Assembly (NCBI RefSeq): GCF_000516985.1
Contig: NW_006917099.1
Location: 2,310,685-2,374,684, forward strand
Source: Pestalotiopsis fici W106-1
Taxonomy: Eukaryota > Ascomycota > Sordariomycetes > Amphisphaeriales > Sporocadaceae
DNA: 64,000 nt
Reading direction: 5' to 3'
The position numbers and the translations under genes are program-made. Shown piece after piece: positions 23,124-35,632 of the stretch (position 1 is its first letter; each line of letters starts with the position of its first letter). The notes below the pieces were generated by a model that saw only the letters and a list, made by a program, of their open reading frames with translations, had not been told where the DNA came from and searched no databases.

Positions 23124-26100
23124 TGTGTCCGAGTGTTGCAAAAGGAACAACAACGACGCTCGGTTCCTTTGTATTGTTTTAGGCCCACATGAGACTCGAA
23201 AAGGTGTCGAAAAGAGGTATCGCGGGTTCTGGTGAGAGCAACGAAGGAAAAAGAGCCGGCAATCACCACAAATGGGTCGTCGATTAGTTTACCCGTTCGA
23301 TGGAAGAGTCCGATTGATATTAAATGTTCCCCAAAGTTGATTCCGGTCTTTTCTGGTGGCACTATGGCCTTGCTCGTCCTCTAATTACTGTTTGCGAGAA
23401 ATGTCGAATCAGAAGGGAGGGTCTTGAGGTTTATTTGCCGTCTGGTTGCTCGTTTCTCGCTGGACCGATGGTATCGTGGGGTGCGTAGGTCTACCTAGAT
23501 AGGTAGTTTAGTGAGGACCTACAAGGCGGAGCGCCCCGATTTGCTCTTGGTAGTTGTATAGCGCGGTGCGGTCAGGGCAGCGTCGGGAACGGGCAACGGT
23601 GAGAGAGTGGGCGCTGAGCAGCTGCAGCTCCAGAAGCGGGTGGGAATAGCGTCGTTTTTGTTTGGAGCGGTGTCGAGCGGTTTATTGCGTGGGATCTTTG
23701 CAGCCAGCAAATCCGAGGCCGCGTTTGGCTGGTTGATGGGTGGGCCACCAGAATGTTCGGCGGTTTCAAATAGCGTTGGCCGCGTCGACCGGCAGCGCTT
23801 TTAGGCTTTCAGAGGCTCCCAAGCGAGTGGGTGCGAGAGGATACTAAGCCTAGCGCTGCAGTCCCTGGGAACTCGCTCACTGCAGTGGACTCTGGCTTCT
23901 GGCTTTCTGCGTTAGGGTGCCTTGTAGGAGCATCAGATGGATCCCACTAAGATCGGCCCACCCTTTGGAGATGAAACCTCTTTCCCCGAGCTCTTTCGGT
24001 TGATTTTCTTTTTCTTCTTCTCGGCGTACAAGCAAGCACATACGTAGGTAGATAGATAGATAGATAGTGAACGGACCATACAGCCTCGGTTTAAAGAAAC
24101 ACAAGGAAAGAAAGAGGCTGTCCCTGTCTGACTGTGTCGCGGATTCCGAAATGGAGAGGTCAAGCAGCCTGACGTGGCAGGAGGTAGATTGCGAGGAGAC
24201 AATGCAAAACAAAACACTCGGGATGACAGGCGAGGCGAGGGAGAACTTGCGAGGGCAAATTCCATGCAGGTGAGGTGTAAACCGGTGGGTGAGAGGCACA
24301 AGTGAGAGGAAAAATAAAAATTAAAAGAGGAGATTCTAGAGCTGCCGGATCTGGTTGGCGGACGAGAATTGCTGGTTTCAGTGGGTTGGAGGCATTGGAC
24401 GATATAATTATTATCTGACCATGTTGGATGCAGTATCTGAAGCGAGCTACCCAACCTAAGTTACGTTCCTATGCCATCCTACATGACGCTCATGTACCTG
24501 GAAGCGGGAATTTACCTGCAATTACGTGCTCGATACAGTATATTTACCAGGTCGTGTTCACTTGAATGATTCAATTTTGGAACTTGTACATACACACACT
24601 GGACGTGATCCGGAGAGACTCTTATTAGTTGGCGAGCAGGGAATCTCAAAAACAAGCTCACGTCTGCCCAGGATCAGCAAGATCAGACCGTCAAACTGTC
24701 CCGAGGGTGCCTTTGGGGGTCGTATTTTGCCCGGGCATGATGATGATCAGTTGTCCTTCCACAGAATCCGTGCCTGGTGGCAGGCTCCAGGAGCTCGTTC
24801 AGCGGTGCACCATGTTGCCATGATTGGCTTATATCCCCCTGTCGCTGACTCTATCTCGGCGGCAGCTGGTGTCTGGTGAAACTCGGCAAAGGTGGACCAG
24901 ACGATCATGGCGCTGGCCACTCACTGTTGTGTGTGCGTGTGTGCGTGCCGTGCCAACGTGCCGCTTGCTGCTGCTACAGTGCAGATAACCCACACTCACA
25001 AAACCGTTGTGCTTGTATTCGTACCTGAGTGGTTCTTCTGCCCCCCTAGGATGCCACTGTCCCCCAAACGGCCCCATCGTCATCCTACGCCCATCATGCC
25101 TACTATGTACTGCTGTCCGTTATTCGGCATTCAACATCCCACAACCATCACGGAATGGATGTATCGAACGACGATCTGTTGGCGATCGATCACACAGAAT
25201 GCTGTCATACCCTTTTGAAAAAAGAGTTTCGAGGAATAAATGGCATACAATACCAGAAAAGGGGGCTCCGATCTTCTCAATATGCCTCGCAGCTTGCAGT
25301 ATGAAATGCAGCCCTGACAAGGCTTGGGTCCAAGGTAACCTTGAGACGGAGACACGATCAACAGTTGAATATCAGTCTGATCAGCATCAATTCACAGGAA
25401 TTTTTACGAGTTGGCGCCAATGAGTCCAACGAACATCCAAAATCGGGTACTATCAGGGCGCGTAAGGCGTTACAACTCGTGCTTGATGACCGAGCTATCC
25501 AGGTTTGATATTGCCAACGGCGATGACCGTCTTATCGAGTTCTGATATTATCAGCGATGCATAGCTTTGCGTCCCGAGCTCATTTCCTCTCTTGCGCAAG
25601 AGCATAGTATGATCCCGTAAACACGTAACACGCATTTCTCATTTCACCTTGTACAGTTTACTCGCCACCTGGACGAGCATGGATTCTCCTCGCAACAGGC
25701 AGATTCGGCCAGGGGTGCCGGCGTGTGTATTACTATGCAGGTATACTAGGGCTCCTGGCGTCCATGATAGTGTAAACATGATCCAGCAGAATCTCGGGGC
25801 CAAGGACGTGGCAGGAAGGAATTTAGTACGAGCTGGTCCACTTGTTGATTCTTCCTTTGGTTTCCTTCTCTTGGGGAAACAAAATCCTGATCCCTTCACC
25901 AACAGACGGGATCGGGGGAAACAAATCACTGTACAGGGCACGCACTGATACGTCCGCGCGAGCGGAGGGTAGCAGGAGGCAAGCAACGTCCGGTAGAATA
26001 AAAAACATGATATTGATTGGAAGCTCGCCGCGTTGGTGCTTGCTGATACAATGAATGGGTAAGCCAATAGAGTCGTGACATCGGCACGAGCGGATCGAAT

Positions 26101-28811
26101 GAAAAGTGGGGACATATATCGCTCTCTCGACTTTCAAGGGCGTTCAGTGGCCTCAGTGCTTTGAGTGCCTCTCATGCCCCCGGGGGACGACCCTGCAGCC
26201 CAACTCCAGGGATCTGAACAGGGGTTCAACCAACGATCGCCAATGTGAAACTCGCCGCGTTTCGACGGGCTCGGGTCTGCGAGTCCCCCAGCTTCACGAC
26301 TTGACTGCCAAGCCTGCAAAATATACGAATTTCTCTTTTTGAGAGGACCGACACGAGACTTTTAGCTATTAGCCGTGTGTGCGAGCCGACATCCTGCCGA
26401 CAATCAATGGCAAGGGAGACATTGTCTTTTTAGTCTTCAGCGGCCAATTTTTTTGCGAGACCGCGTCTCAAATGCCTACAACTCCTTGCCGATCGCATCA
26501 CGACGAGTGATTACCTTGATTGAGCCAAGGAGCCGGGCTAACACTGGCTAACTTGCATTCCTTTCTCTCATGATACTGTAACTCGGCAACTTCTACTAGC
26601 ACGGGCATTAAAAAGACCCGGAAGCAGTCGGATTGCCATGAGGATGCAATTCTCATTCCTCCGTTTATACCACGAGGTTAGGCTATATACTAGCCCATCA
26701 TCTTTTAATACTGACATTCCTGCCTTGTTGCTTATGCCGCTTGAAATCAAGTTTGTCGTAGCTGCGCCGCATCCGAAAGGAGCCATCGCGGGATCTGAGG
26801 ATGCATTAATCTAGGGGGATAGCTTGGACATGATTTTATTATTACATCCCTCAGGCCTCCGTGAGATCAGCCACCTCTTCACCGACCAAGAGATCACTAT
26901 TATGAAGATGGATTTCCTGCGAGAATAGTCATGTTGCTCCCTGTTCGTAAAAAGCAGGTAGGACAACTCAATTTCCACGTGCATACACGGGGATACTCGC
27001 ATGGATGAACCACCAGGACTTGCACAGCGTGGCTGACTTGTCTGCTGGTTAAAGCCGCAGCTCGAGTTGCGGTGATGAATCAGCAGGTCAGGTGAGTTAC
27101 CATGGCTGCAAGTTTCATGATGCACGATCCTTTTGACTCGTCCTGCAGTCGTCTATGGGAGCATCGCAGACGGTTAGATGCAGTCTTGTCGCAGTCTACG
27201 GCAAGCCAATAAGGTCATCCGCCAGACATGAGCGAAGACAATGTTTCAATTCATTAGTACAGGACCCATATTATTGAGTATCAAGCATACTCAAGGTGGT
27301 AGGTACTATTGATAGGCATGTGTCATGGTTGAGGGTATTCACAGATTTCGCGGTTGCCTTGTCCACTGTATATCATGCCTATCCTAATGCAGCTAGCTAG
27401 GCCAACCCAGAACGATTTCACATAGCGAGATTGATGCCGTCATCGTGGACACCGTGGACACGGATAAAACGCCGGTTGCGAGCTGATTCGCATCACTGTC
27501 GTAGCATGGCCCAACATGAATCGTACTTCGGCCTCGTCCCGGGGATAGGAGTACTATGTAGATGGTGACAGCATTTGTGGGACAAGACTCTGGGTCCAAG
27601 ATGAGGTTCCTGGGATTCCCAACTGAATGGCTCGGGGACGTGGACCGCTCCCTTCCCTTGCCTTGCCATTCGGGAAAAGGAGGTCAAATTCTAGTGTACC
27701 GATAATAATAGCGCAAGAAATGCACTCCACAACAAGATCCCAATGGGACTCGTCAGTTCGTCAGGTATATCCCCACCAACATTGCAGTGAAGAGTCGAGC
27801 TGAAACTTTTTGTCCATGGGCAACGATGAAGATTGACAGACGCGTAACCAGAATGGTGATAACGAAGCGCGCTGGTCTGTTTAATTAGCGATTAGCAACC
27901 TGAGCTAGTTGCGGGCCAGGGTCTATCTATGACGTCGCCGTCCGCATCTGTCAGAGATGCAATTCTTCAATTTTGGATATTGAGATGATTGGGCTTTCCA
28001 TTGCCTGCCCAGTTCCAGGGGCAGTTTCCTTATTATCAAAACGCGGGATAGGCTTTGATGATTTGACTGGTATTCTTTTTCCTCTCGTAGGAAGAAAACT
28101 AAACGAATACCGACACCAATCCTACGCACCAAAAGTCCAAAAGTTTCTCCCCGCTTCGTGACGAGTTTTGGTACGCAGACACCTTGTCAATTTTGCGTTG
28201 TGTCTCGCCGCGGCTGTTGTCTCATTGGGCGATCGCCTTGAACCAAAAGATACCTACCCTGCAGCGATCTTCATTGGGCAGACTCAGCTTCAGAAAACCG
28301 GTTCCTAATCGTACACGGCCAGTGACGAGATACCTTCCCGTCCCTTAGCGACCATTCACTGTTTGTGTGTGCGTGTGTGTGCTGGCCCCAGAAAATACAC
28401 GCACCTACCGAGGCAGAGCAAGCTCAACTCAACCCTCAAGCTCCATTGACTTTGGTGGCCGATACTTTGGATATCTCAACCACGATTCTTGTCGCATCGC
28501 TATGCGTATGGTGCTAGGTGGAACGCTCAGGGGTTAGGACTAAGACACGGGGCCCAGGTTGCATACCTACCTAGTAGTTGCATCTGTCACCCACCTACAC
28601 GCAGATACACAGCAACCGAGTCGTGCGACATCCAGGAAAGGATCGGAGATCTATCCGGCATCTCCAAGTAGTCAGCCCACTGCGATCATCAAGTTGCAGT
28701 GTTGATCTGCTACAACCGGACGACACCAGAAGTCGAATCTAAACATAGTCACCCCGCTCGTATCCTTCTGGAACACTGGCTTGAAAATATCAATGTATCT
28801 CGACTTTCCAC
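23124..28811. promoter_or_regulatory. 5.7-kb gene-free divergent spacer between STE11 and the PH-LRR gene
   Basis: I searched both strands and found no exon with splice continuation or family resemblance. Frames at 24526-24879, 25639-26115 and 26811-27125 look like chance. A GATA microsatellite lies at 24049-24066, TAGG/CCTA motifs near 23490-23510, and a GT-rich run near 28360-28380. It must contain the 5' leaders and promoters of both flanking genes. Long leaders are known for fungal developmental regulators, but a transcript map is not visible from sequence. Confidence 0.5.
24049..24066. repeat. (GATA)n microsatellite
   Basis: About four tandem GATA/TAGA units lie upstream of STE11. They are also tandem GATA-factor core sites in principle. 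No function is implied. Confidence 0.8.
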
Positions 28812-31800
28812 ATGGATTCCAGAAACGCGGCGCAGCAGATGATCGACGGGAAGGGATCGTCAAAGACCCAGAGACGGTCCTCCCTCTCGTCCATGAAGTC
28901 CCCAATGAGGGTATTCAGAAGTCTCAGCATTGGTTCACAAATGTCACATGGCTCCAATGCCTCTGACCCTGACATTGCGGGCCATGGCACAGAGAGACGC
29001 AAGTCCACCCTGCGGAAAACTAGGCCGCCGACAGACAGGCAAGATCTCGGGCGTCGCCCCTCCAAGGCATCCTCAGAAGATTACATCGAAGTCCTCTCCA
29101 ATTCGACGAGACCGACGACGCCCTCGGGCGGTTGCAGTCGAGGTACTAGTATTTCTGGTGATGGAACAACAGTGGTCAAATTTGGACCCCTGAAGGAAGA
29201 GTCATCAGTTTTGAGGACGAGGAGGGAGCACCTGGTTTTGACCACTACAGGACTGTTCAAGTTCAAAAATCGTCAGGTGGCTATTGAACAATTTCCACAA
29301 GTTTCTTTCACAGCAAACACCAGCGACGGCTTGACCCGTGTTGAGTCGATTGCCTCTGTTCGGGACGTTGGCGTCGGGGCCGAGGTTCACATTCCCTTGG
29401 ACAGGGTCATTACGGTCTACAAGGATGAAGGGACGAAGCCAAGTTTTGGGTTGGAGGTATGGTGGAAGGACCACTCCAACACTGGTTATTATGCAAACAT
29501 TGAGCTCAACTTTGCCCTTCCAGAGGACCGGGATGACTGGTTGAAGCAAATCCAACATGCAGTTAGGCAGCGAACAAAAGCTTCCTGGGTAGACGACTAC
29601 CATATGTCAATGGACCAGGAACTCGAATTGGATCTGGCTCGCATCCTCGAAGCGAAATACCCACACCAGAGCGCTCACCTGGACATATACCCCGTAGTCC
29701 CCCGTAGACCATACGGACCACTGCGATCAAACTCGAACGAATCCAAGAAAGGCTTCAGGGACAATTCCTGCTTCTATTTGGCTTTTAGCAAAAACATTTG
29801 TTTTCTAGCACAATTTACTAGGTCGCCCACGGGTCACAAGGTTAATCCCAGCGTCGTTCAATATGGCTTGGTCACACTTTCAAAGGTCAATGCTCATGCC
29901 AATGATGAGAGGTTTGACTTGATCTTCAGGTATGTTTTGTTTCTTAAATTTTGACGAATATGCTAACGCTGCGTCCAGATTACCACTAGACAGGCCAAAG
30001 AAGCTTGAGCTCTCAAGTCAATATCATAGAAGTATCGTGTCGCGTCTGTTCAAATCAGACACATATCTGAAGCCAGCTTGGCCACTATGGACTCGACGGG
30101 AGACATTTCTCATTGAGGGAGAGTCGCAACAGATGCCCCTACCCTCGGGCGAGGACTATGGCGGGTTCAAGAGAACGCTTGAAGCATTCCTGGAAGGCTA
30201 TCATTCCGCCCCAGTTGAATGGAAGGTCAATTGGCGAGACGTCAAATACCCTCCAGAATTTCAGTTGCTCCCACCAGCCAAGAGCACCACATACAGCCCT
30301 CATCAGCTTCTCGCCGTATTCAGAGCTCTGCGTTTCAACGACTTTTTCAAGTCTCTGTCATTTCGTGGCGTGGACTTTTCCACCTTGTCTAATCTCTCTG
30401 ACAATGCATTCCGAATGGAGCCTACTGCCTGGCTTTCTAGAACAGGTAAGCAGTTATTTCGATCTAGGCTTGAATTTTGTAGGGACTAACAAATCACAAG
30501 GCAAACGAAGCCTCACCCGTGACGAATTTGAAATTGTGGAAAAGTCCTCAGTTTTGTTCCAAGAGGTAGTCGCCATGCTATTGGGGTCAGAGTCCATTCG
30601 ACACGTTGATTTTAGCGATGTACTTTCCAAGGCCACGCCTCCAACATTGGCCACATCGTCTTCTCCCGGAAATGCAGGATGCGAGATTGTCCCTCCAATT
30701 ATTCTCCTCATTCGATCGTTGCAGAGTCGCTGCAAATCCATCATTCTCAGTGGCAACTCTATGGATCAGATCGATGTCTCAGAGATATGTAAGTGTCATT
30801 GCGATGAGCTCATGTTATAGTTTTGCAAACTCTGATGAATTTGTAACCCAGGTCAAACACTTCAGTCGCAGCCCAAAACCTTGAGGGGACTGGGCTTTTC
30901 TCGGTGCCAGCTAGATGAAATGGCCATGGTCACTCTTTGGGAAGGAATCCATGAGCAACGTCAAAGCCTTGAATTTCTAGACCTTTCTGGCAACTTTGGC
31001 GGTCTTGCTGCGAGTAGGGTAGCACAAACTTTGCGCGAGGCCACCAACCTACGCAAATTGGATCTCTCCTACTGTCTCAAGGGAACGCTAGACGGCCCCC
31101 TCCTTAAGCCGTGGACTTCGTCTCCCTATAAAGATCCTTGGCGACTCGAGGAAATCAATTTGTCAGGATGGAAGGTCAGTTGATCCTGATTAAAACTTCA
31201 TGGCGACAGTATAGTGACATTTGCAGATCAACTTTGACACCATCAGTGGACTTCTTCGATATCTGGAGCTTGAAGAGTCGGACTGTCTTCATCAACTAAT
31301 GTTGAACAATTGTGGAATCTCTGGAGAAGTTGCCACCGCCATACTTTGTCGGGTTGGAAAGTATCGAGACATGCATCTTCACTTGAACAGCAACCCACTC
31401 GAGGCTGGGTCCGTGGACTGGATCGAACTCATTCATGGTGACGAAACTCCCCGCAAGTTGAGTTTGGATATGATTGAGTTCAAGCACGTGGCCAACTTTG
31501 ACAAGCTCTTGAAAGCACTGGCCAAGAACACAACTCTGGAGTATTTGAGTCTCATCGGAACGGGACCGCCAGGCCGTGCCAGCCCTCAAACTTCGGATTT
31601 GTTATCGACTTTTCTAGAGGAGAACCACACATTGCAATACCTGGACTTTTCTGGCTACAGCGGAAAGCTCGAGGACGCACATCTTGGTTGGGGGCTCTCG
31701 GGCGCTTTGGGGGGGTTGAAACACAACGAGACACTTCGCCAGCTTCGAGTCCGTAACCACGACATGGGCTCGGCAGAGGATATTACGGAACTTTGCAGAG

Positions 31801-32570
31801 TAATTGCACTAAACAAGGGGCTAGCAATGCTCGATATGCAGAACAACAACTTTGACCATCATCAATTGGCAAAACTTGTACACGCGCTGGATTTGAACCA
31901 GCAGATTATGTCATTCCCTATTTCCGAAACAGACAGGACAAGCGCTCTGGAGAAGGAGAGGCAGGTTTTCATCAAGACTCTTAAAAAGCCGTACAAAGGC
32001 TCGCTTGGAAAATCAGATACGGCCCGTTTGGAAGGAATCTTGGACTGGCTCCGCCAACATTGGAGCTCCGAGACGCAGAAGGCAGAAGCGATATTACAAA
32101 GGAACCAGGAGAACCCGCTCAATCATGAACTAGAGTTCGACAAGGAATGCTTAGATGCCTGGGACGATATACGACTTCCTACATGGTTGACTAGGAAATC
32201 CTCAGGACGCGACAAGACCCGAGCAAGAGATACCATGATATCTAGGTCGAGCACATTTATCGACTCCAACGAGGGCATGTTGTCTCGATCAAGCACATTT
32301 AGCGAGCCCCGAGACGCCACATTGTCTAGATCGGGCACGTTTGGCGAGATCCCAAGCACTTCTGCCTTTCCGGGTGTACTAGGAAGTCGAGCTTTTGGCC
32401 CTTCTGAGCCTACGCTTGGCACCTATACCATTGAAGAAGAAGATTTGTCCTCGGTAGCTGGGCCCAGTCCTTCGTCTTTTGGTGGTAGTACGGATGAGGA
32501 CAGAGCTGTAGCCGATCGTGGTTCAAGGTCACAAAGGGATGATCTTTGGATGAAGCCCCATGCCAAGTAG
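28812..32570 (+). CDS. PH-like domain and leucine-rich-repeat protein
   Basis: Five exons (28812-29929, 29979-30445, 30501-30788, 30852-31174, 31227-32570) give 1179 residues. The first ~100 residues are Ser/Arg-rich and disordered. A PH-like domain spans about 115-260 and ends DRDDWLKQIQHAV, the typical C-terminal helix. A middle region containing LYLAF-like strands is unassigned. From about 520 to 870 come leucine-rich repeats of the ribonuclease-inhibitor/CARMIL type (SLEFLDLSGN, NLRKLDLSYC, TLEYLSLIG, TLQYLDFSGY). The tail has a three-fold repeat around LSRSSTF (about 32236-32350). Conserved filamentous-fungal LRR proteins of this layout are poorly characterised. By analogy with PH-LRR proteins it may act at the cell cortex on actin or polarity, which is inference. 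It is transcribed divergently from STE11. Confidence 0.85.
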
Positions 32571-32990
32571 AGGAGTTTGGAAACGAACAGGATGCGGTCG
32601 AGTTGGAAACGGATAACATTGGTTATAGACAGATTGGCGTTATTGGTTTGGTTCAAGATACCCCCATCAGCAACATTGGGATTTGTGCTTTCACAATAGA
32701 TACCATAGATGACATGCTTTTAGCTCAAATGGTACGGATGTTTTTTAGTCTTTATTATTCGGCTTTGTTTCGTCGTTCGACATTGCCGAGGCCCCTTCAA
32801 GAACGGCTGCGCTAAAGTCTCTGAACTGGCAACAAAGCACCGGAAATGGAAGAAATAAAGGCGCCAATTGCATTGTCAAGATTTTTGAAAAAAAAGTCGC
32901 CAGGCCAACAGTGGTCAGAGCGCAGCTACGGAGGGTTGCTGTGGAAGGAAAGAATGTAGAATTCACTCTCTCACTTGGCCACAGCTAGAA
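32571..32990. other. Short intergenic region
   Basis: Spacer between the PH-LRR and kinase-like genes on the same strand. Nothing but leader-like sequence is seen. Confidence 0.6.
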
Positions 32991-34421
32991 ATGGCTCCAG
33001 TACTCAGTGCGCGCGCAGAAAAAGTAGCACGAATCCTCAAGACGCGGTTCGACCATGACGGGCGGTACTTTCTCGACGCCTACGTTGGCTCGGGCATACA
33101 GGCCGACGTCTTTCGCATCAAAAAGCATGGTTCCGACATTCCAGGGCCCGACCGCGTCGCCGTCAAGGTTCCGGCCATGCCCGAGTTGCGAACAGCCAAG
33201 TCGGAAATGATACCAGAGAAAGAAGCTTTAAGGGTAGGGTCTTGGTTGCCGTGTCATCTTTTTCTCGTCGAATCGTATTTACTGATATATCATTTTGTAT
33301 AGTTGTTCTCGGGTGCCATGCATGTGGTACAGATTCTAGACATGAGAGAAAACGTTGTCGGTGCCGACCCCTTGAGCCGAGATATCAAAGACGCCCCCAT
33401 GATGCCGGTTTCGGGCTGGATGTATCTCGAGTGGCTAGATAATGGCACACTGCACTCGTTTCTGCAGAAAGCGAGGGATGTGGAACGACCAGTGCCGAAT
33501 CGACTCTTGTGGAGGATCTTCATGTGTTGTAGGTGGACTGCATCTGCGACCAACCGAGAGCGAGACCAAGGGGAAGATGAGTGGGAGTTTAAACAACTTG
33601 GGATGTCTTGGGTGTTTACTGATCGGTTGTTTTAGATATTCGTATGATTACTGCCATGGCTTGGAGCAAAGTACACGTCAGTGGCACGCATCAGCTAGAA
33701 GAAATACAAAGCAATATACCGGATATGATACACTTTAATTCGGATATGCATAGTCAAAATAGTAAGTCTTTTTATTTTCTGCACATTACTGATAGAGACA
33801 GCGTGGTATTCTGACATGTAAGGGAAATATAGTGGTTTTTGGCGACTTTGATCCCAATAGCCCGCATCTCGAGCATCGCCTATCGCCCATGTTGAAGATG
33901 ATAGACTTGGGCTACATCGCACGGAAAAAGACAGCAAAGTGAGTGTATCAATGATAGGTTCGTTGCAATGTCCGTCTGCGAGACTAATAGAACAACAGCG
34001 AAGCAATATGGAAGCACAACGTCGGTGAACTTATATGGCAAGTTGGCAACGTAAGTCCAAGTTCTCGTTGCGGGCTTTGATATAATCATTCGATTTGACC
34101 TACTGACTCGAATCATTCATATTCTAGGAAATGAAGACTATTGTATTGGCCGGTGCCAGAATCTCGCTAGAGGATAAGAACCTGGACTCGGATCTCATCA
34201 AGATTGTGCGATGGTGCGAAGATCCTTCGTCTTCCAAACGTCCAAGTTTGCAGGATCTTCACGAGTGGGTAGGCAGAGCTATTACGGGCCGAGACGCCGA
34301 CTGGTATAAAAAGGAGATGCCGGATCCTTGGGCAAACTCCCTCGAGGAGGACGATGCCGTTAGGCAATACGTTGTAGAGCTCATTGTTAATGCGAGCACC
34401 GAGGAGGCCAAGGGACCGTGA
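32991..34421 (+). CDS. Protein kinase-like protein with a degenerate HRD motif
   Basis: Six exons (32991-33233, 33303-33528, 33636-33761, 33833-33938, 33999-34050, 34128-34421) keep frame and give 348 residues. The glycine loop is weak (YVGSGIQADVF), but the VAVK lysine is present (Lys59). The catalytic loop reads NSDMHSQN: Asp193 and Asn198 are kept with normal spacing while the HR of HRD is lost. MIDLG supplies the metal-binding Asp223 in place of DFG. Between loop and DLG lies a long insert (FGDFDPNSPHLEHRLS), typical of a fungal-specific kinase-like family. The C-lobe ends RWCEDPSSSKRPSLQDLHEW, the usual RPS helix. Activity is plausible but untested by sequence. The many short exons make the model less certain than its neighbours. 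Confidence 0.75.
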
Positions 34422-35167
34422 ATTTGATATACACGGAGACTAGATACACAAAGGAGCGATCACGATGGAAGCAGGATGCACCTGATGGAGCAATTCAGAG
34501 AATTATTCATTATCTGCTTCGTGTTTTCTTATAGACAAATGGGGAAACTTTTCCAAGAAGCCAGCTTCATCTTTCCGATACATGGCATTGTGCATGCGAT
34601 ATCGCCTGGCCTCACGCTTAGCATTCGGACAAGTAGAGAAGTCTTTATCCACCTTTCCAAATAGAAGAATAGTTCCATTTTGTTCAATAACGATAGAATG
34701 TTATTTGTACCGAGTCGTAAAGGTCCTAGTGGCGTTTACTACCAGCTTGCTTCCTCAGTCATCGTCCCAATTCTCCAGCGCCTTTCTTTGTCGAATCATC
34801 TGAATCCTAGCATGATCATCCACCCGACCACTTTAGTTTCAGGGTCTAGTTTGCTGATATTATTGACAAAGAAACCCCTATTTTTCTAGGCTAATCAGTA
34901 TATTCACATTTTAAAGACACCGTCGTCCCGCGCTGCGTCATGGACTCACAAGCCGTTCGCCAAAACAGGAACCCAGCGGCTGAACGCTAGTCCACAGCAT
35001 CAATATGACGTCACAATGGACTAGGAGCGTCCTTTCCACTTACACGGAGAAAGGAGATTATAAAACATTGAGCCATCCTCCCATTTTATATGACAAAAAT
35101 TACCACAGCCTTGAGTATCTGGAATCAAGTCATTGATCAAAACGAATTACCAAATCAAACACCCACC
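34422..35167. other. Intergenic region with TATA box
   Basis: No gene is recognised. The final 110 bp contain a TATA-like ATTATAAAA at 35057-35065 for the next gene. An in-frame upstream ATG at 35090 probably lies close to or before the transcript start. Confidence 0.55.
35057..35065 (+). promoter_or_regulatory. TATA-like box
   Basis: ATTATAAAA lies 103 bp before the ATG at 35168, a normal distance for a fungal core promoter. Confidence 0.5.
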
Positions 35168-35632
35168 ATGTTCCTACAACTCCTCCACCTGGCACAGGCC
35201 GTTCTGGCAGGCTATGGCGCACAGCAGTCCTACATTGCCATCACCAACCTTCAAAAATACGAGGACACGAGCAAGAAGCTAGCCAAATACTCCAACGAGG
35301 CCGAGCGTCAACTACACACGACGCGCACCACTCAAGCCTCGGGAGCCCTGGCCATTGCGGCCTCACTGCTGGCGGCGCTATACCTCTTGTTCAAGGGCGG
35401 CTCGGGCGGCGCCCTGTTCCGGCTGATTGCCAGCCCCGTCGTCGGCGTGGCGATTTTCCTGGCCCGCAACCACGTCCAGGGCTTCTGGGCCGGAGGCAAG
35501 CGCGTGCCCCTGCCCAAGATGGAGGACTACAATGAGGCGCAGCGCCGCACCGATGAGCTCCTCAAGGTCCTGGATTGGTTGGTGCTCAGCTGGGCGGCTA
35601 CGAGTTTGGTGGCCGTATTCAAGGGTTATTAA
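35168..35632 (+). CDS. Small multi-pass membrane protein, function unknown
   Basis: A single exon gives 154 residues. I chose ATG 35168 because it has a CACCATG context and is followed directly by a hydrophobic segment; ATG 35090 in the same frame would add 26 polar residues. Hydrophobic segments lie at about 1-18 (MFLQLLHLAQAVLAGYG), 57-75 (GALAIAASLLAALYLLF), 83-99 (LFRLIASPVVGVAIFLA) and 134-151 (VLDWLVLSWAATSLVAVF). Polar, Lys/Glu-rich stretches lie between. I do not recognise the family. The length and spacing suggest a small organelle or ER membrane protein conserved in related fungi. Confidence 0.7.
   Translation: MFLQLLHLAQAVLAGYGAQQSYIAITNLQKYEDTSKKLAKYSNEAERQLHTTRTTQASGALAIAASLLAALYLLFKGGSGGALFRLIASPVVGVAIFLARNHVQGFWAGGKRVPLPKMEDYNEAQRRTDELLKVLDWLVLSWAATSLVAVFKGY

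Noticed and set aside
24049..24066. GATA tract as a CRISPR-like or telomeric repeat
   Set aside because: Simple tetranucleotide microsatellite without spacers; not TTAGGG.
25639..26115. 158-codon open frame on the minus strand in the STE11 upstream spacer
   Set aside because: No family motif, no splice continuation and mixed composition; long chance frames are expected in a 5.7-kb spacer.
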